A DNA stretch of 64,000 nucleotides, from NCBI RefSeq assembly GCF_001989615.1, contig NZ_CP019067.1, positions 2,232,001 through 2,296,000 on the forward strand. Reading direction: 5' to 3'. Source of the stretch: Halorientalis sp. IM1011 (GTDB lineage: Archaea; Halobacteriota; Halobacteria; Halobacteriales; Haloarculaceae). Shown here one piece after another: positions 30,371 to 38,772 of the stretch; position 1 is the first letter of the stretch; the number at the start of each line of letters is the position of its first letter. Under the pieces are notes generated by a model. The model ran no database searches. It worked only from the letters and a program-made list of their open reading frames with translations, and was not told the origin of the DNA. Made by a program: the position numbers and the translations under genes.

Positions 30371-30582
30371 TCTGGTCGCCACCAAACTACGACCCGTTCG
30401 TTGAGTTTCGCCTTGCAGAGTTTGTCCTGGTGGTGGAGTGTAGTAAGACGCTTGTGGACTGCCTGTCGGGTCAGACCGACACGTTTGCTGAGGAGTTTAG
30501 CCGTTACAACTGGGGATTCTATATCGTCGATACCATCAAGCAGCACCTTGTCACTTACACTTCTGGGTCTACCACGACTCAT
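30367..30582 (-). CDS. Small winged-helix protein, convergent paralogue
   Basis: 71 residues; ESPVVTAKLLSKRVGLTRQA then VHKRLTTLHHQDKLCKAKLN and VVVWWRPD match the fold and end of the neighbour at 30125. Upstream (30595-30613) sits a TTTGCT/AGCAA palindromic site also found before the neighbour. Confidence 0.75.
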   Translation of the reverse strand: MSRGRPRSVSDKVLLDGIDDIESPVVTAKLLSKRVGLTRQAVHKRLTTLHHQDKLCKAKLNERVVVWWRPD

Positions 30583-31007
30583 AATCTCCGACCTTTTGCT
30601 CTAAAGCAATAAACTTGTGGTGGTAGCTTTCTACAGTAGTAGAGAGGACAATAGGCTCTATTGCGTGGCTTCACGGAGAAAGCTGCCCGCCTGCTGGAAC
30701 AAGCGAGCGGTGGTTCCTGCTCAGATGATTAGAAACCCATGGCAACAAACCGCTCCGGACGGTTCGGTGGGTCAACGGTGTTCTAGTCGGTGACGGTGCT
30801 GCCTAGGTCGAGTTCCGGGCGCTGAAAGACGCCGTCGGCGACATGGTCGACCTGGCGTCTTCACGCCCGAGCAGGACAGCAGTATCTACAATGGAAACTC
30901 AGCGAGTGGGTTACGGATCGTCGTGACCGTATCATCCGGACGGCGGATCGTCGGACTGCTCCCAGTCGGACGTAGACTCCTCGGCACACCACCCTGTCGG
31001 ACAGCAT
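30583..31007. other. Intergenic, decayed coding-like DNA
   Basis: Open stretches interrupted by stops (for example around 30790-30990) suggest an eroded gene, but no family is recognisable. Contains the operator-like site at 30595-30613. Confidence 0.4.
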
Positions 31008-31016
31008 GTGGTGGTT

Positions 31017-31044
31017 TGTGGCCCCCTAGGGGTGCGGGGCCACA
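31017..31044 (+). promoter_or_regulatory. GC hairpin motif H2 (pseudogene promoter)
   Basis: TGTGGCCCC pairs with GGGGCCACA around CTAGGGGTGC; nearly identical to the hairpin at 32221-32246. It heads the duplicated first part of the ArdC/ImmA-like gene. Confidence 0.7.
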
Positions 31045-31068
31045 CACAGTGGTCGCACTGTTTCGAGA

Positions 31069-31190
31069 TGGCGACGAGTGACAACACGACATTCGACGAT
31101 CGAGAGACGCGTGACGAGCAGATGCGAGCAACCATCGACGAGTGGGTGGAGGACCTCACCGACCTCGTCGACGAGGCACAAGCCAGTGCG
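31069..31190 (+). pseudogene. Duplicated 5' fragment of the ArdC/ImmA-like gene
   Basis: From the ATG at 31069 it reads MATSDNTTFDDRETRDEQMR and continues to DLVDEAQ with few differences, matching the start of the gene at 32271, then the frame ends. The upstream hairpin is duplicated too (31017). So a ~180-bp promoter-plus-start segment was duplicated about 1.2 kb away. Confidence 0.8.
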
Positions 31191-31282
31191 GCGCGATCAA
31201 TGAGCGGTGTATAAAGTAATGTCATGACATGGATGGCTTGTCACAACACCTAAGCCTGTCCGATGAGTATAGAGAGGTAACG

Positions 31283-31591
31283 ATGGCGATGGAGAACGAC
31301 AAAATCCAGTTCAGGGGAGCAGCCGAAAAACAGGCGAGTCAGGTCGTCGATCAGATGCGCCTCGGCGGAATCAATATCAGCGAACTTGCGCGAGCGGGGC
31401 TCAAAGAGAAACTCCGAGAAACACTCTCTGATGAAGAGAAATTCAAACTGTATGAGCAATACAAACGCGGTGATCTCAGTGAGGAAGTCGCTGTCGTTCT
31501 CATGGGAGATGCACTTGATGAAATAGAACGAGAACGCAATGCCTTCGAGGAAGCGGCTGGCCTCGATACAGATGGCGTGTTTCAGGAGTAA
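31283..31591 (+). CDS. Antitoxin-like RHH/SpoVT-type partner of the PIN toxin
   Basis: 102 residues from the ATG at 31283, which has GAGAGG before it (a longer start at 31229 is unsupported). The sequence KIQFRGAAEKQASQVVDQMR, then LGGINISELARAGLKEKLRE is an RHH-like DNA-binding start followed by acidic helices. The toxin ATG at 31595 follows within 4 bp. Both read from one transcript; a VapBC-like module. Confidence 0.82.
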   Translation: MAMENDKIQFRGAAEKQASQVVDQMRLGGINISELARAGLKEKLRETLSDEEKFKLYEQYKRGDLSEEVAVVLMGDALDEIERERNAFEEAAGLDTDGVFQE

Positions 31592-31594
31592 TGG

Positions 31595-32197
31595 ATGGCT
31601 GATGCCACTCGCCATCCAGTCATCGTCGATAGTGACGCTTTGATCGCGGTTGCAAATACCGACCTCTGGTCACGTATCCTCGAGACGCTGAACCTGACGA
31701 CGACGAACGTCTGTCAGCAGGAACTACAGCGCCACACACGGGAGAAATCTGCCCACGCTCCCGACGGAACACGTGAGAGATGGGTCCACGATGGCAGCAA
31801 GGCGGCGCTTGAACCATTCACGAGTGAAGCCGAGGCATTCACTGTCGTCCCGTCTGTGCCTCGCCCACACGGCAAGGATGCTGGAGAGACATCGATACAG
31901 CGGGAGGTCGAGCAACACTCGGAGGCGTACACCTATGCAATTTTGATGGACAAGCACGGACGGAAAGCGATTAACCGTGTCTTCGATACGCAGAACGGGG
32001 ATGGGAAGGCCGTTGCACCGCCGTTTTTGCTCTATCTGCTGCTGAAGCGCGGAGTATGTACAGAAGAGGAATTCTGTCTGGCGTGTGGTGAACTACTCCG
32101 GGGCGAAGGATGGACTGGCTTTCAGGCGATCCAAGCGGCGTGGGAGGCAATACCGCTCGATTGCCGCGACTATCTTTCAGATGACCTACTTCCGTAG
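31595..32197 (+). CDS. PIN-domain toxin (VapC-like)
   Basis: 200 residues. The N-terminus PVIVDSDALIAVANTDLW has the PIN strand and first Asp; further acidic residues follow in the middle (IQREVEQHSEAYTYAIL...) and near KAINRVFDTQNGDG. Family PIN proteins are Mg-dependent RNases, commonly cutting tRNA, which is notable beside a tRNA array. The gene looks complete. Partner at 31283. Confidence 0.82.
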   Translation: MADATRHPVIVDSDALIAVANTDLWSRILETLNLTTTNVCQQELQRHTREKSAHAPDGTRERWVHDGSKAALEPFTSEAEAFTVVPSVPRPHGKDAGETSIQREVEQHSEAYTYAILMDKHGRKAINRVFDTQNGDGKAVAPPFLLYLLLKRGVCTEEEFCLACGELLRGEGWTGFQAIQAAWEAIPLDCRDYLSDDLLP

Positions 32198-32220
32198 ACG
32201 CCTCTGCAGTGAATTGTTTT

Positions 32221-32246
32221 GTGGCCCCTGAGGGGTGCGGGGCCAC
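32221..32246 (+). promoter_or_regulatory. GC hairpin motif H3 of the ArdC/ImmA-like gene
   Basis: GTGGCCCC/GGGGCCAC around TGAGGGGTGC, 25 bp upstream of the ATG at 32271. Alternative pairing CCCC with the inner GGGG is also possible, so it could be a two-state structure. Confidence 0.7.
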
Positions 32247-32270
32247 ACGCAGTGGTTGCGCTGATTCGAG

Positions 32271-33209
32271 ATGGCGACGAGTGACAACACGACATTCGAC
32301 GACCGGGAGACGCGTGACGAACAGATGCGAGCAACCATCGACGAGTGGGTCGAGGACCTCACTGACCTCGTCGACGAGGCACAATCCAGCTTGGAGTTCC
32401 AGAAGTGGCTGGATGTCCAGAGTCGCCTCCACGACTACTCGCATCGCAATACACTGCTGATCAAACAACAGTGTCCGGAGGCGACGAAGGTCGCGGGCTA
32501 CCGGACGTGGCAGGAGGAGTTCGACAGACACGTCACAGAAGGTGAATCGGCCATCTGGATCTGGGCACCGATCATCACCACGCGGTGTCCTGAATGTGAG
32601 AATGCGCCGTCGTATCACGACACGTCGGGCTGTGAGTACGACGAGACGCCACCGGAGGAGTGGGACCAGGGGCTGGTCGGGTTCAAGCCCGCACCGGTGT
32701 TCGACGTCTCCCAGACCGAAGGCGAGCCACTCCCCGAACTCGATACTGACACGCACGGCGATGGAGCCGCATTAGTCGACGCACTGCAGATGGCTGGGTC
32801 CACTCTCGATGTCGAGGTCCAAATCGTCGCTCAGTCCGACTGGTCCCATCCGGGTGCAAAGGGTGTCTGTAGTCAGTCGGGACAGGACGAACTGCCAGTC
32901 GTGAAGGCAAAGAACAGAACGAACGACGCCGATCTAGCGACGACGCTGATCCACGAGTACGCCCACGCGCTATTGCACTTCCAGGTCGCCGACGACAGCG
33001 AGCGGGCGAAACGCGAGGTCGAAGCCGAAGCAGTGGCGTACATCGTCGGTCGGTACTTCGGACTCGACACGAGCAACGCCGCGTTCTATTTGGCGGTGTG
33101 GGCTGAGGAGGAGACGGACACGATCACTGACAGACTCCAGCGGATCAGTGCAACGGCGACGACGATCATCGACGCACTCAACTACCAACTGGGCGACAGC
33201 ACGAGCTAG
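32271..33209 (+). CDS. ArdC/ImmA-like zinc metallopeptidase
   Basis: 312 residues. The zincin motif is HEYAHALLHF (HExxH) in LIHEYAHALLHFQVADDS, with downstream Glu in EAEAVAYIVGRYFGL as third ligand, as in ImmA/IrrE or ArdC antirestriction proteins. The N-terminal part (LEFQKWLDVQSRLHDYSHRN, RTWQEEFDRHVTEGESAIWI) is the ArdC-type ssDNA-binding-like domain; a CPECENAPSYHDTSGC zinc-ribbon-like stretch lies in the middle. Likely an anti-restriction or repressor-cleaving element protein. Confidence 0.87.
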   Translation: MATSDNTTFDDRETRDEQMRATIDEWVEDLTDLVDEAQSSLEFQKWLDVQSRLHDYSHRNTLLIKQQCPEATKVAGYRTWQEEFDRHVTEGESAIWIWAPIITTRCPECENAPSYHDTSGCEYDETPPEEWDQGLVGFKPAPVFDVSQTEGEPLPELDTDTHGDGAALVDALQMAGSTLDVEVQIVAQSDWSHPGAKGVCSQSGQDELPVVKAKNRTNDADLATTLIHEYAHALLHFQVADDSERAKREVEAEAVAYIVGRYFGLDTSNAAFYLAVWAEEETDTITDRLQRISATATTIIDALNYQLGDSTS

Positions 33210-33636
33210 GCTCGGTCAGGCCGATAGAGGATAGTGATGAATATGCCAACCGAAGCGGAATTCACCACTCGTAGAGCCTCTGAATAGACGAAGGCCGATC
33301 TACGAGATTCAGGATGAGAATTTCCTAATCGAACACTGGGACAGGACGGTCCAGGCCGACACCCGGTCTCCGAAACCACCCGGAAATACACCACGGCGGC
33401 TGCGTGGTTGACGGTCGCGGAATCGGTGACACTGACCACTGGACGCCCCTCGACAAGGCAAACACTCTCAAATATAAGAAAATCGATGAGTGGTGCGCTT
33501 GTCTTGCATTGGTGTTAAATGCAGATTTATATTCTATGTATAGTGAGCGGCTTTAGGGGCGACTTTCCTTTGTATACCTCTCAACGAATACCTTTATCCC
33601 GTGGGCAGATTTAGATTCTATGTGCGCTGAGCGGCT
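33210..33636. other. Intergenic region with a duplicated promoter segment
   Basis: It holds two copies of a ~40-bp block beginning GCAGATTTA(T/G)ATTCTATGT and continuing TGAGCGGCT (33522-33560 and 33605-33645), about 83 bp apart; the second runs into the AbiEi start. The first is followed by TTTCCTTTGTATACC. Otherwise no gene. Confidence 0.6.
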
Positions 33637-34470
33637 ATGGGGTCAACAAACAACGAAGGAGTTCAACGAAAGAGCCTGTCGACGCGTGAGTCGCAGGCGC
33701 TGTCACGGCTCGCAAGTGAGAGTCGGCAGATCATCACGATTAGTGATATCGCGGATGTGGTGGATATCTCGCGGAAGTCGGCGAAGGATATGGCGTATGC
33801 GCTCAAGGAGAAGGGTTGGTTAGAGCGGATCGCTCATGGGCAGTATCTGATTCTGCCACTCGCTGCAGGCGAGAACGCCGTGTATACCGAGCACGAGTTC
33901 GTGATCGCGTCTGCTCTGGTGGAGCCAATGTACGTTGGGTACTGGAGTGCGCTGAACCATCACGGGCTGACGGAACAACTGTCCCGAACGGTGTACATCG
34001 TGACGACAACCCGCGATGAAGAGCGCGAAATTCACGGGGTGACGTATCGACCCGTGACCGTCACTGAACAGAAATTCTTCGGCTATCAATCGACTGCAGT
34101 CGGATCGAACCAGGTGAACATTTCGAGTATCGAAAAGACGCTGGTCGATTGTGCCGACCATCCAGAGTTCTGTGGTGGTATCGGTGAGCTGGCGAAGGCA
34201 ATGCAGAACGCTGTCGACACGCGATGTTCGTGGGACCGAGTCGTCGAATACTTGCGGCGAGTCGGGAATGGGGCTGCAACGAAACGAATCGTCTACCTCG
34301 CTGACCAGCTGGATATCTCCCTGCCAGAGTACGAGTACCTCGTCGAGAACTTCACGACTGGATACCCACTGCTTGATCCGACGAGAGAAGCGAAGGGCAC
34401 CCGCGACAGCAAGTATCAACTCCGTCTGAACGTTGACTCCGAGTCGTTCCTCCCGGATGATTTCTCATGA
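33637..34470 (+). CDS. AbiEi-type antitoxin / HTH regulator
   Basis: 277 residues. The N-terminal wHTH (ITISDIADVVDISRKSAKDM, then ALKEKGWLERIAHGQYLILP) and the C-terminal AbiEi domain (YVGYWSALNHHGLTEQLSRT, NISSIEKTLVDCADHPEFCG) are both present. AbiEi binds its own promoter and neutralises the AbiEii nucleotidyltransferase toxin. That partner, just downstream, is broken (34467), so this antitoxin is an orphan. Confidence 0.9.
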   Translation: MGSTNNEGVQRKSLSTRESQALSRLASESRQIITISDIADVVDISRKSAKDMAYALKEKGWLERIAHGQYLILPLAAGENAVYTEHEFVIASALVEPMYVGYWSALNHHGLTEQLSRTVYIVTTTRDEEREIHGVTYRPVTVTEQKFFGYQSTAVGSNQVNISSIEKTLVDCADHPEFCGGIGELAKAMQNAVDTRCSWDRVVEYLRRVGNGAATKRIVYLADQLDISLPEYEYLVENFTTGYPLLDPTREAKGTRDSKYQLRLNVDSESFLPDDFS

Positions 34471-34545
34471 TTTCCGAAGCGCAACTTCGACGACAGGCCA
34501 GGGAGTTGGGCGTCCGCCTTGGATAGAGAAGAACTACGTGATACG
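34467..34545 (+). pseudogene. AbiEii toxin remnant
   Basis: The ATG overlaps the AbiEi stop (ATGA). MISEAQLRRQARELGVRLG is a typical AbiEii start, then a stop; one frame over continues WIEKNYVIRTTY, the next AbiEii block, so the gene suffered a frameshift and truncation. The pol-beta nucleotidyltransferase core is absent. Confidence 0.75.
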
Positions 34546-34547
34546 CA

Positions 34548-34817
34548 CTACTTATCCGTTTCAGCCTGTGGTTGGAGCGGTTCGAATGTTTCGACCCGGT
34601 CACCCAACTGCTCTCGGAAATCGTCCGTTGATGTCATTTGAATGCTGCCCGGCATCGGGCCGTAGTCATCCCAGTTCGGGGTGTATCGAACGACGCGCGA
34701 GTGAAGGTCTCCACTTCCAGATTTTAGGTCGTACTCGTTGAAGACATGGTGAACGTCGATGATGAGCACTTCTCCGTGTTCGTCGTGTTCGTAGATCGTC
34801 TCACTGGTGACTCGCAT
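34548..34817 (-). CDS. Small conserved element protein, unknown
   Basis: 89 residues from the ATG at 34817 (MRVTSETIYEHDEHGEVLII). A short beta-rich sequence with DVHHVFNEYDLKSG and YTPNWDDYGPMPGS; no motif known to me. It is divergent from the TFB-like gene across a 225-bp gap. Confidence 0.6.
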   Translation of the reverse strand: MRVTSETIYEHDEHGEVLIIDVHHVFNEYDLKSGSGDLHSRVVRYTPNWDDYGPMPGSIQMTSTDDFREQLGDRVETFEPLQPQAETDK

Positions 34818-34998
34818 CGTTCTTCTGTTCGGATTGCTGTGGTGGACTTGGTGTCGCGAGACAGAACAAACCACGCCTCCATGCTGAATATACCCTCTGG
34901 TCTCAGCCGTATCGTTTTCTCAAGTTGCTGCTCTCGGGCACTGCTGACCCTCTGTCTGCACCCTGTTGTCGGGTAAGAGATCGCTGTCCGTTTTTGTG

Positions 34999-35020
34999 TG
35001 CCCCTGAGGGGTGCGGGGCA
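34999..35020 (+). promoter_or_regulatory. GC hairpin motif H4 of the TFB-like gene
   Basis: TGCCCC/GGGGCA around TGAGGGGTGC, 22 bp before the ATG at 35043. Core identical to H3. Confidence 0.7.
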
Positions 35021-35042
35021 AGCAAGTCCCCGGAATACGAAC

Positions 35043-36023
35043 ATGACTTCGAGAGAAATCTACGACTGTGGCTTCGATGAGGACGATGGAAAAACAATCG
35101 CTGCGACTGAGTGTCCCGATTGTGAGGGGACACTCGAAACCGATGGCGGCGAAACTGCCTGTACGGAGTGTGGCCTGATCCTCGACGAGTACCGCCTCGA
35201 CCACGCGGCACGGCCCTTCTCCCGTCCGAGTAATGAGCAAAATCGAAAACGGACTGGCCCGCGACTCACCCAGGCACGTCACGATCGGGGGCTGTCCAGC
35301 GAGATTGGCTTCAAGAGAGATGCGAAGGGAAACAGCCTCTCGAACCGCAAACAACGCCAACTCGGTCGCCTTCGTCGTGAGCACAATCGGGCACGCTGGC
35401 GGAGCAAGGCCGAACGGAATCTCGGACTCGCATGTACAGAGATTGCTCGGCTCACGAGCGCATTAGAACTCCCCAGAAGCGTCCGTGAAGAAGCCTCGAA
35501 ACTCTACCGAGAAGCACAGGCGGCCGATCTGATCCAGGGGCGGTCGATAGAGAGCATTGCAGCAGGCGCTACGTATGCAGCCTGTCGGCGGAGCAAGCAC
35601 ACCAGAACACTCACAGACGTTGCCGAAGTCGCGCGGTGTTCTGACCAGCAGGTGTGGAACGGGTATAGTACGCTGAACAGGGAACTCCAGATGGCGGTTC
35701 GCCCCTTGTTTCCAGTGGAATTCATTCCGACGCTCGCTTCAGCCCTTGATCTGGCATCCGAGATCGAATTCTACGCCAGAAAACTCACAGAAGTAGCAAC
35801 GGAGGCGGGAATCACGACCGGTTGTAATCCAGCAGGAGTGGCTGGTGGCTGTCTCGCGGTTACGGTTGATGCCTTCGACGAACCGATCACGCAGCAGGCA
35901 ATCGCTGATGCAGCGGACGTGACACCAGCGACGATCCGGAGCCAGCGAAACGCGATCTGGGATCTGGAGCGGACGAATGATATCGATCTTAGCACGTCTG
36001 CATCTTCGGCGGTGGTCGAGTGA
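35043..36023 (+). CDS. TFB-like transcription initiation factor paralogue
   Basis: 326 residues from the ATG at 35043 (the frame is open back to 34998 over the hairpin). The N-terminal zinc ribbon CPDC and CTEC (ATECPDCEGTLETDGGETACTEC region) is followed by the conserved B-reader stretch and two cyclin-like repeats, with RSIESIAAGATYAACRRSKH and GVAGGCLAVTVDAFDEPITQ as the repeat cores. Archaeal TFBs recruit RNA polymerase; haloarchaea carry many. An element-encoded copy could switch on element genes. It overlaps the next small gene. Confidence 0.88.
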   Translation: MTSREIYDCGFDEDDGKTIAATECPDCEGTLETDGGETACTECGLILDEYRLDHAARPFSRPSNEQNRKRTGPRLTQARHDRGLSSEIGFKRDAKGNSLSNRKQRQLGRLRREHNRARWRSKAERNLGLACTEIARLTSALELPRSVREEASKLYREAQAADLIQGRSIESIAAGATYAACRRSKHTRTLTDVAEVARCSDQQVWNGYSTLNRELQMAVRPLFPVEFIPTLASALDLASEIEFYARKLTEVATEAGITTGCNPAGVAGGCLAVTVDAFDEPITQQAIADAADVTPATIRSQRNAIWDLERTNDIDLSTSASSAVVE

Positions 36024-36169
36024 TGTTCGCCCGCATTACTCGCTTTCTGAGACGATCTCGGTTCGAGCAGATCTGTGAGTGTCGTCACTGTGGAACGACT
36101 GTCGAGTCCTCCGGCGAATCCTGTCCGCTCTGTGGACGAGGTGGAATTGCAGTGTATCTGGTCGAGTAG
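36023..36169 (+). CDS. 48-residue zinc-ribbon miniprotein
   Basis: The ATG overlaps the TFB-like stop (TGATG). CECRHCGTTVESSGESCPLC has two CxxC knuckles. Probably coupled to the TFB-like gene in one transcript. Small zinc-finger proteins are abundant in haloarchaea; role unknown. Confidence 0.72.
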   Translation: MFARITRFLRRSRFEQICECRHCGTTVESSGESCPLCGRGGIAVYLVE

Positions 36170-36305
36170 CTTTCACCAGACCTCGGTGTATGGGAGTCTT
36201 CCTCGTAGGCGTCTTCGGGGAGATTCTACGCGACACACCGTAGGCACATCTGTCGTTGCTCGTCCGTCCAAAGCGTTATTACCCAATACACGAATTATGT
36301 AATGT

Positions 36306-36890
36306 ATGTCGAAAGCAACGGAGGGTCCCGAACGGGCGGTCAATGGCCTCTTATCGGTTGCACAACTTCTCGAGGAGCCTCGGCTGGCACGCCTGTACAC
36401 GTTTGTCCTCCGTGAAACAGAGGTGACGATCGACGACATCACCGACAACCTCGCGCTGCCACGGACGACTGCATACTCTGATACTGCGACTCTCGTCGAC
36501 CTCGGTCTCCTCACGCGAGACGACGACCAGAAGACACACACCTACTCGGCCGTCCCGATCACGCTCACCGCGACGCTTGACGGCGACAAGTACACGGTCA
36601 CGCCGACGCTCATTGCTGCGTTCGGTCGCTCGCCCCACGACCAAGATCTGGACCTCCTGCTCGAGAAGCATGGTCTTGGTAAGCTCGCTGCCGCCCTCAC
36701 GTACGCAGTCCCATACACGAATGGCGAAATGTCTGAGCGTGTTGCATCTCGGGAACTCGACCTCCAGTACGCATTCGGTATCGCGGTGCTACAGGCGCTC
36801 CGAGACGTCGTTCTCGATATGCAGTCGTTGGATCCGTACTTCGAGGACATCCAGAATGCGCGTGAGCAACCCCCCAGTTCGGAGGACTGA
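36306..36890 (+). CDS. DUF7437-type HTH antitoxin
   Basis: 194 residues. wHTH in ARLYTFVLRETEVTIDDITD and ALPRTTAYSDTATLVDLGLL, then an alpha-rich C-terminus. Followed 3 bp later by a PIN-type gene, so the pair is a TA-like module in one transcript. Upstream gap of 136 bp with an AT-rich promoter-like patch. Confidence 0.82.
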   Translation: MSKATEGPERAVNGLLSVAQLLEEPRLARLYTFVLRETEVTIDDITDNLALPRTTAYSDTATLVDLGLLTRDDDQKTHTYSAVPITLTATLDGDKYTVTPTLIAAFGRSPHDQDLDLLLEKHGLGKLAAALTYAVPYTNGEMSERVASRELDLQYAFGIAVLQALRDVVLDMQSLDPYFEDIQNAREQPPSSED

Positions 36891-36893
36891 AGG

Positions 36894-37433
36894 GTGGCCA
36901 AAGAGAGCGGGCCGTTCGACGATGTCGATGAGTCAGTAGTCTGGATCGCCGATTCCGGCCTGTTCATCGCGTGCGGACGACAGCAGAACAACAAGTATAC
37001 CGCACTCGAACGGTTTTCACGTCGACACGACATCACATTCGTAATTCCCGAGCGTGTCTACGCCGAACTTGGCGGTGCACCGGACCGCAGCACTCCTGGA
37101 CAGACCCCCATCAATAGCGCTATCGACGCTGGGTGGGTGACGGTTGCTGCGGACCCGGACTACACGGAAAGTACAGTTTCGCGCGTGATGGACGATATTC
37201 GGGCGTTCATTGCTACCTCGTCGAACCGTGACGAGGATCAAATCGAGAAGGCAGATACAGCGTTTGGTGCCGTTGCCGTCGACTGCTTGACCAACGGTGA
37301 TGCAGAGTCCGTCTCAGTCATCACAACGGATACCGATGTAGGGGAGGGAGTCGTTGCGTCTCTCACCGCAAATGGCTTCGAAGACCGTGTCCAATTCGTA
37401 GATGGATTTGAGCTGATTGACGAGGTCTCCTGA
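36894..37433 (+). CDS. PIN-like toxin of the DUF7437 module
   Basis: 179 residues with a GTG start. VVWIADSGLFIACGRQQNNK supplies the first Asp; PERVYAELGGAPD the Glu; and KADTAFGAVAVDC then VITTDTDVGEGVV the later acidic residues, matching PIN-fold nucleases. Complete. Probably targets RNA. Confidence 0.8.
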   Translation: MAKESGPFDDVDESVVWIADSGLFIACGRQQNNKYTALERFSRRHDITFVIPERVYAELGGAPDRSTPGQTPINSAIDAGWVTVAADPDYTESTVSRVMDDIRAFIATSSNRDEDQIEKADTAFGAVAVDCLTNGDAESVSVITTDTDVGEGVVASLTANGFEDRVQFVDGFELIDEVS

Positions 37434-37540
37434 ATGAGTCAAAAAGCGAAGATACATCTCTAGTCCACGACGGATCAGATCAAACCGACGACGGGATTGG
37501 TTCCAGCTTTGCTGAGGCCGCCGCTAGCTGCTCTCTGTTG

Positions 37541-37567
37541 TGTGCGCCCTGCGGGGCGAGGGCGCAC
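37541..37567 (+). promoter_or_regulatory. GC hairpin motif H5 of the SprT-like gene
   Basis: GTGCGCCC/GGGCGCAC around TGCGGGGCGA; 22 bp before the GTG at 37589. Variant stem sequence with pairing kept relative to H3/H4. Confidence 0.65.
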
Positions 37568-37588
37568 TTTGTGTACCCCTGAGCACCC

Positions 37589-38194
37589 GTGAGAAAACAG
37601 ACAACACTCGACGCTGACCGATTTCATCGACCAACCCAGAAACAAGACCCGCAGAGCAAAGCGGCATTGCTCGAACGGGCCCCTGAATACGCACGGACAG
37701 TCGACCTCGACGTCGACGTTCCCTTGATCGACTGGAAACTCTCCGAGCGAGCAAAGCGCTGTGCGGGCTGTTGTGAGTACAACCACCTCACCGAACAGAT
37801 TACGATCACACTTGCCTGGGCTGCCTACGAAGAATACGGTTGGGCGGAGTTCACCGGGACGATCAGACACGAACTCGTCCATGCCTGGGAGTTCCAACAC
37901 TTTGGCGAATCCACGCATGGAACACGATTTCTCCAGAAAGTCCGTGAAATCGATGCACCACGCTATTGTCGGCCGTTCACGGAGGCTCGCCTCCAGCTCG
38001 TCTGCACCAACGAAGACTGTGACTGGCACCTCGATCGACACCGGGTCTCGAAGTCAGTGACCCACCCCGATGACGGCTACCGATGTGGTCGCTGTGAGAG
38101 TCACTATGCGGTCCGGCACATCGACTCTGGTGCGTGTTGGCAGACGAACGACGAGTACGAACGTGTTCGAGAGTGGTTGGGGAAGGATTGGTAG
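37589..38194 (+). CDS. SprT-like zinc metallopeptidase
   Basis: 201 residues, GTG start. The zinc site is HELVHAWE in TGTIRHELVHAWEFQHFGES, and a C-terminal zinc ribbon holds CTNEDCDW and CGRC. SprT-family proteins resemble Spartan, which digests DNA-protein cross-links; on mobile elements they may protect transferred DNA. Single gene under H5. Confidence 0.87.
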   Translation: MRKQTTLDADRFHRPTQKQDPQSKAALLERAPEYARTVDLDVDVPLIDWKLSERAKRCAGCCEYNHLTEQITITLAWAAYEEYGWAEFTGTIRHELVHAWEFQHFGESTHGTRFLQKVREIDAPRYCRPFTEARLQLVCTNEDCDWHLDRHRVSKSVTHPDDGYRCGRCESHYAVRHIDSGACWQTNDEYERVREWLGKDW

Positions 38195-38298
38195 CGCACG
38201 GCCAGCAGTCTCACGGCAGAGCCTTCCGCCTCAAGGAGTGAAGATTATCGACATCCAGTCGGAAGCACGACGGGTTTGACCGGAGAGGCCGACTGATA

Positions 38299-38757
38299 TC
38301 ACGGTGTGGCAGTGGCCGTATCACCAGCCTCTGGATCGAATGGAAGGTTGATCACGAGTTCGTCGAACCAGACGATTGGACGCTTACTCTGTCCATCTTC
38401 CTCGAAGAAGACGATGCCCAGTTGGGCGAGTCGGCTGAGCTCCGCATGGACATTCTTCACGTCTCGGTCAACAATTCGGGCGGTCTCGTTGATGCTGGGT
38501 GGCTCTTCCTGGCGGATGGCTTCGATAAGTTCGAGGACGCGTGGCGTCAGCGTCTCCATGAGGTCGTCATAGCTGGAGAATGAGAGCGCCGGTGTGGAAT
38601 CCACCGCATCGTCCTGTTCGAGCGCCTCGATCCCGTCGGTGATGTCGTCGTGGAACTCACTGGACGACTTCACAGTCACGACAAGCGTTGATTCGGCTCG
38701 AAGCTGTTCGCGCTCCATCGGGTGTAGCGGTGGCGTGGTATCATTCATGGGTATCAC
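38299..38757 (-). CDS. HVO_A0114-type antitoxin/regulator, second copy
   Basis: 152 residues. wHTH ELIEAIRQEEPPSINETARI with IVDRDVKNVHAELSRLAQLG and FFEEDGQSKRPIVWFDELVI, homologous to 19531. It follows its intact DUF6516 partner (38773) by 15 bp on the same strand. Confidence 0.86.
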   Translation of the reverse strand: MIPMNDTTPPLHPMEREQLRAESTLVVTVKSSSEFHDDITDGIEALEQDDAVDSTPALSFSSYDDLMETLTPRVLELIEAIRQEEPPSINETARIVDRDVKNVHAELSRLAQLGIVFFEEDGQSKRPIVWFDELVINLPFDPEAGDTATATP

Positions 38758-38772
38758 CGTCGTGTGATGGCC

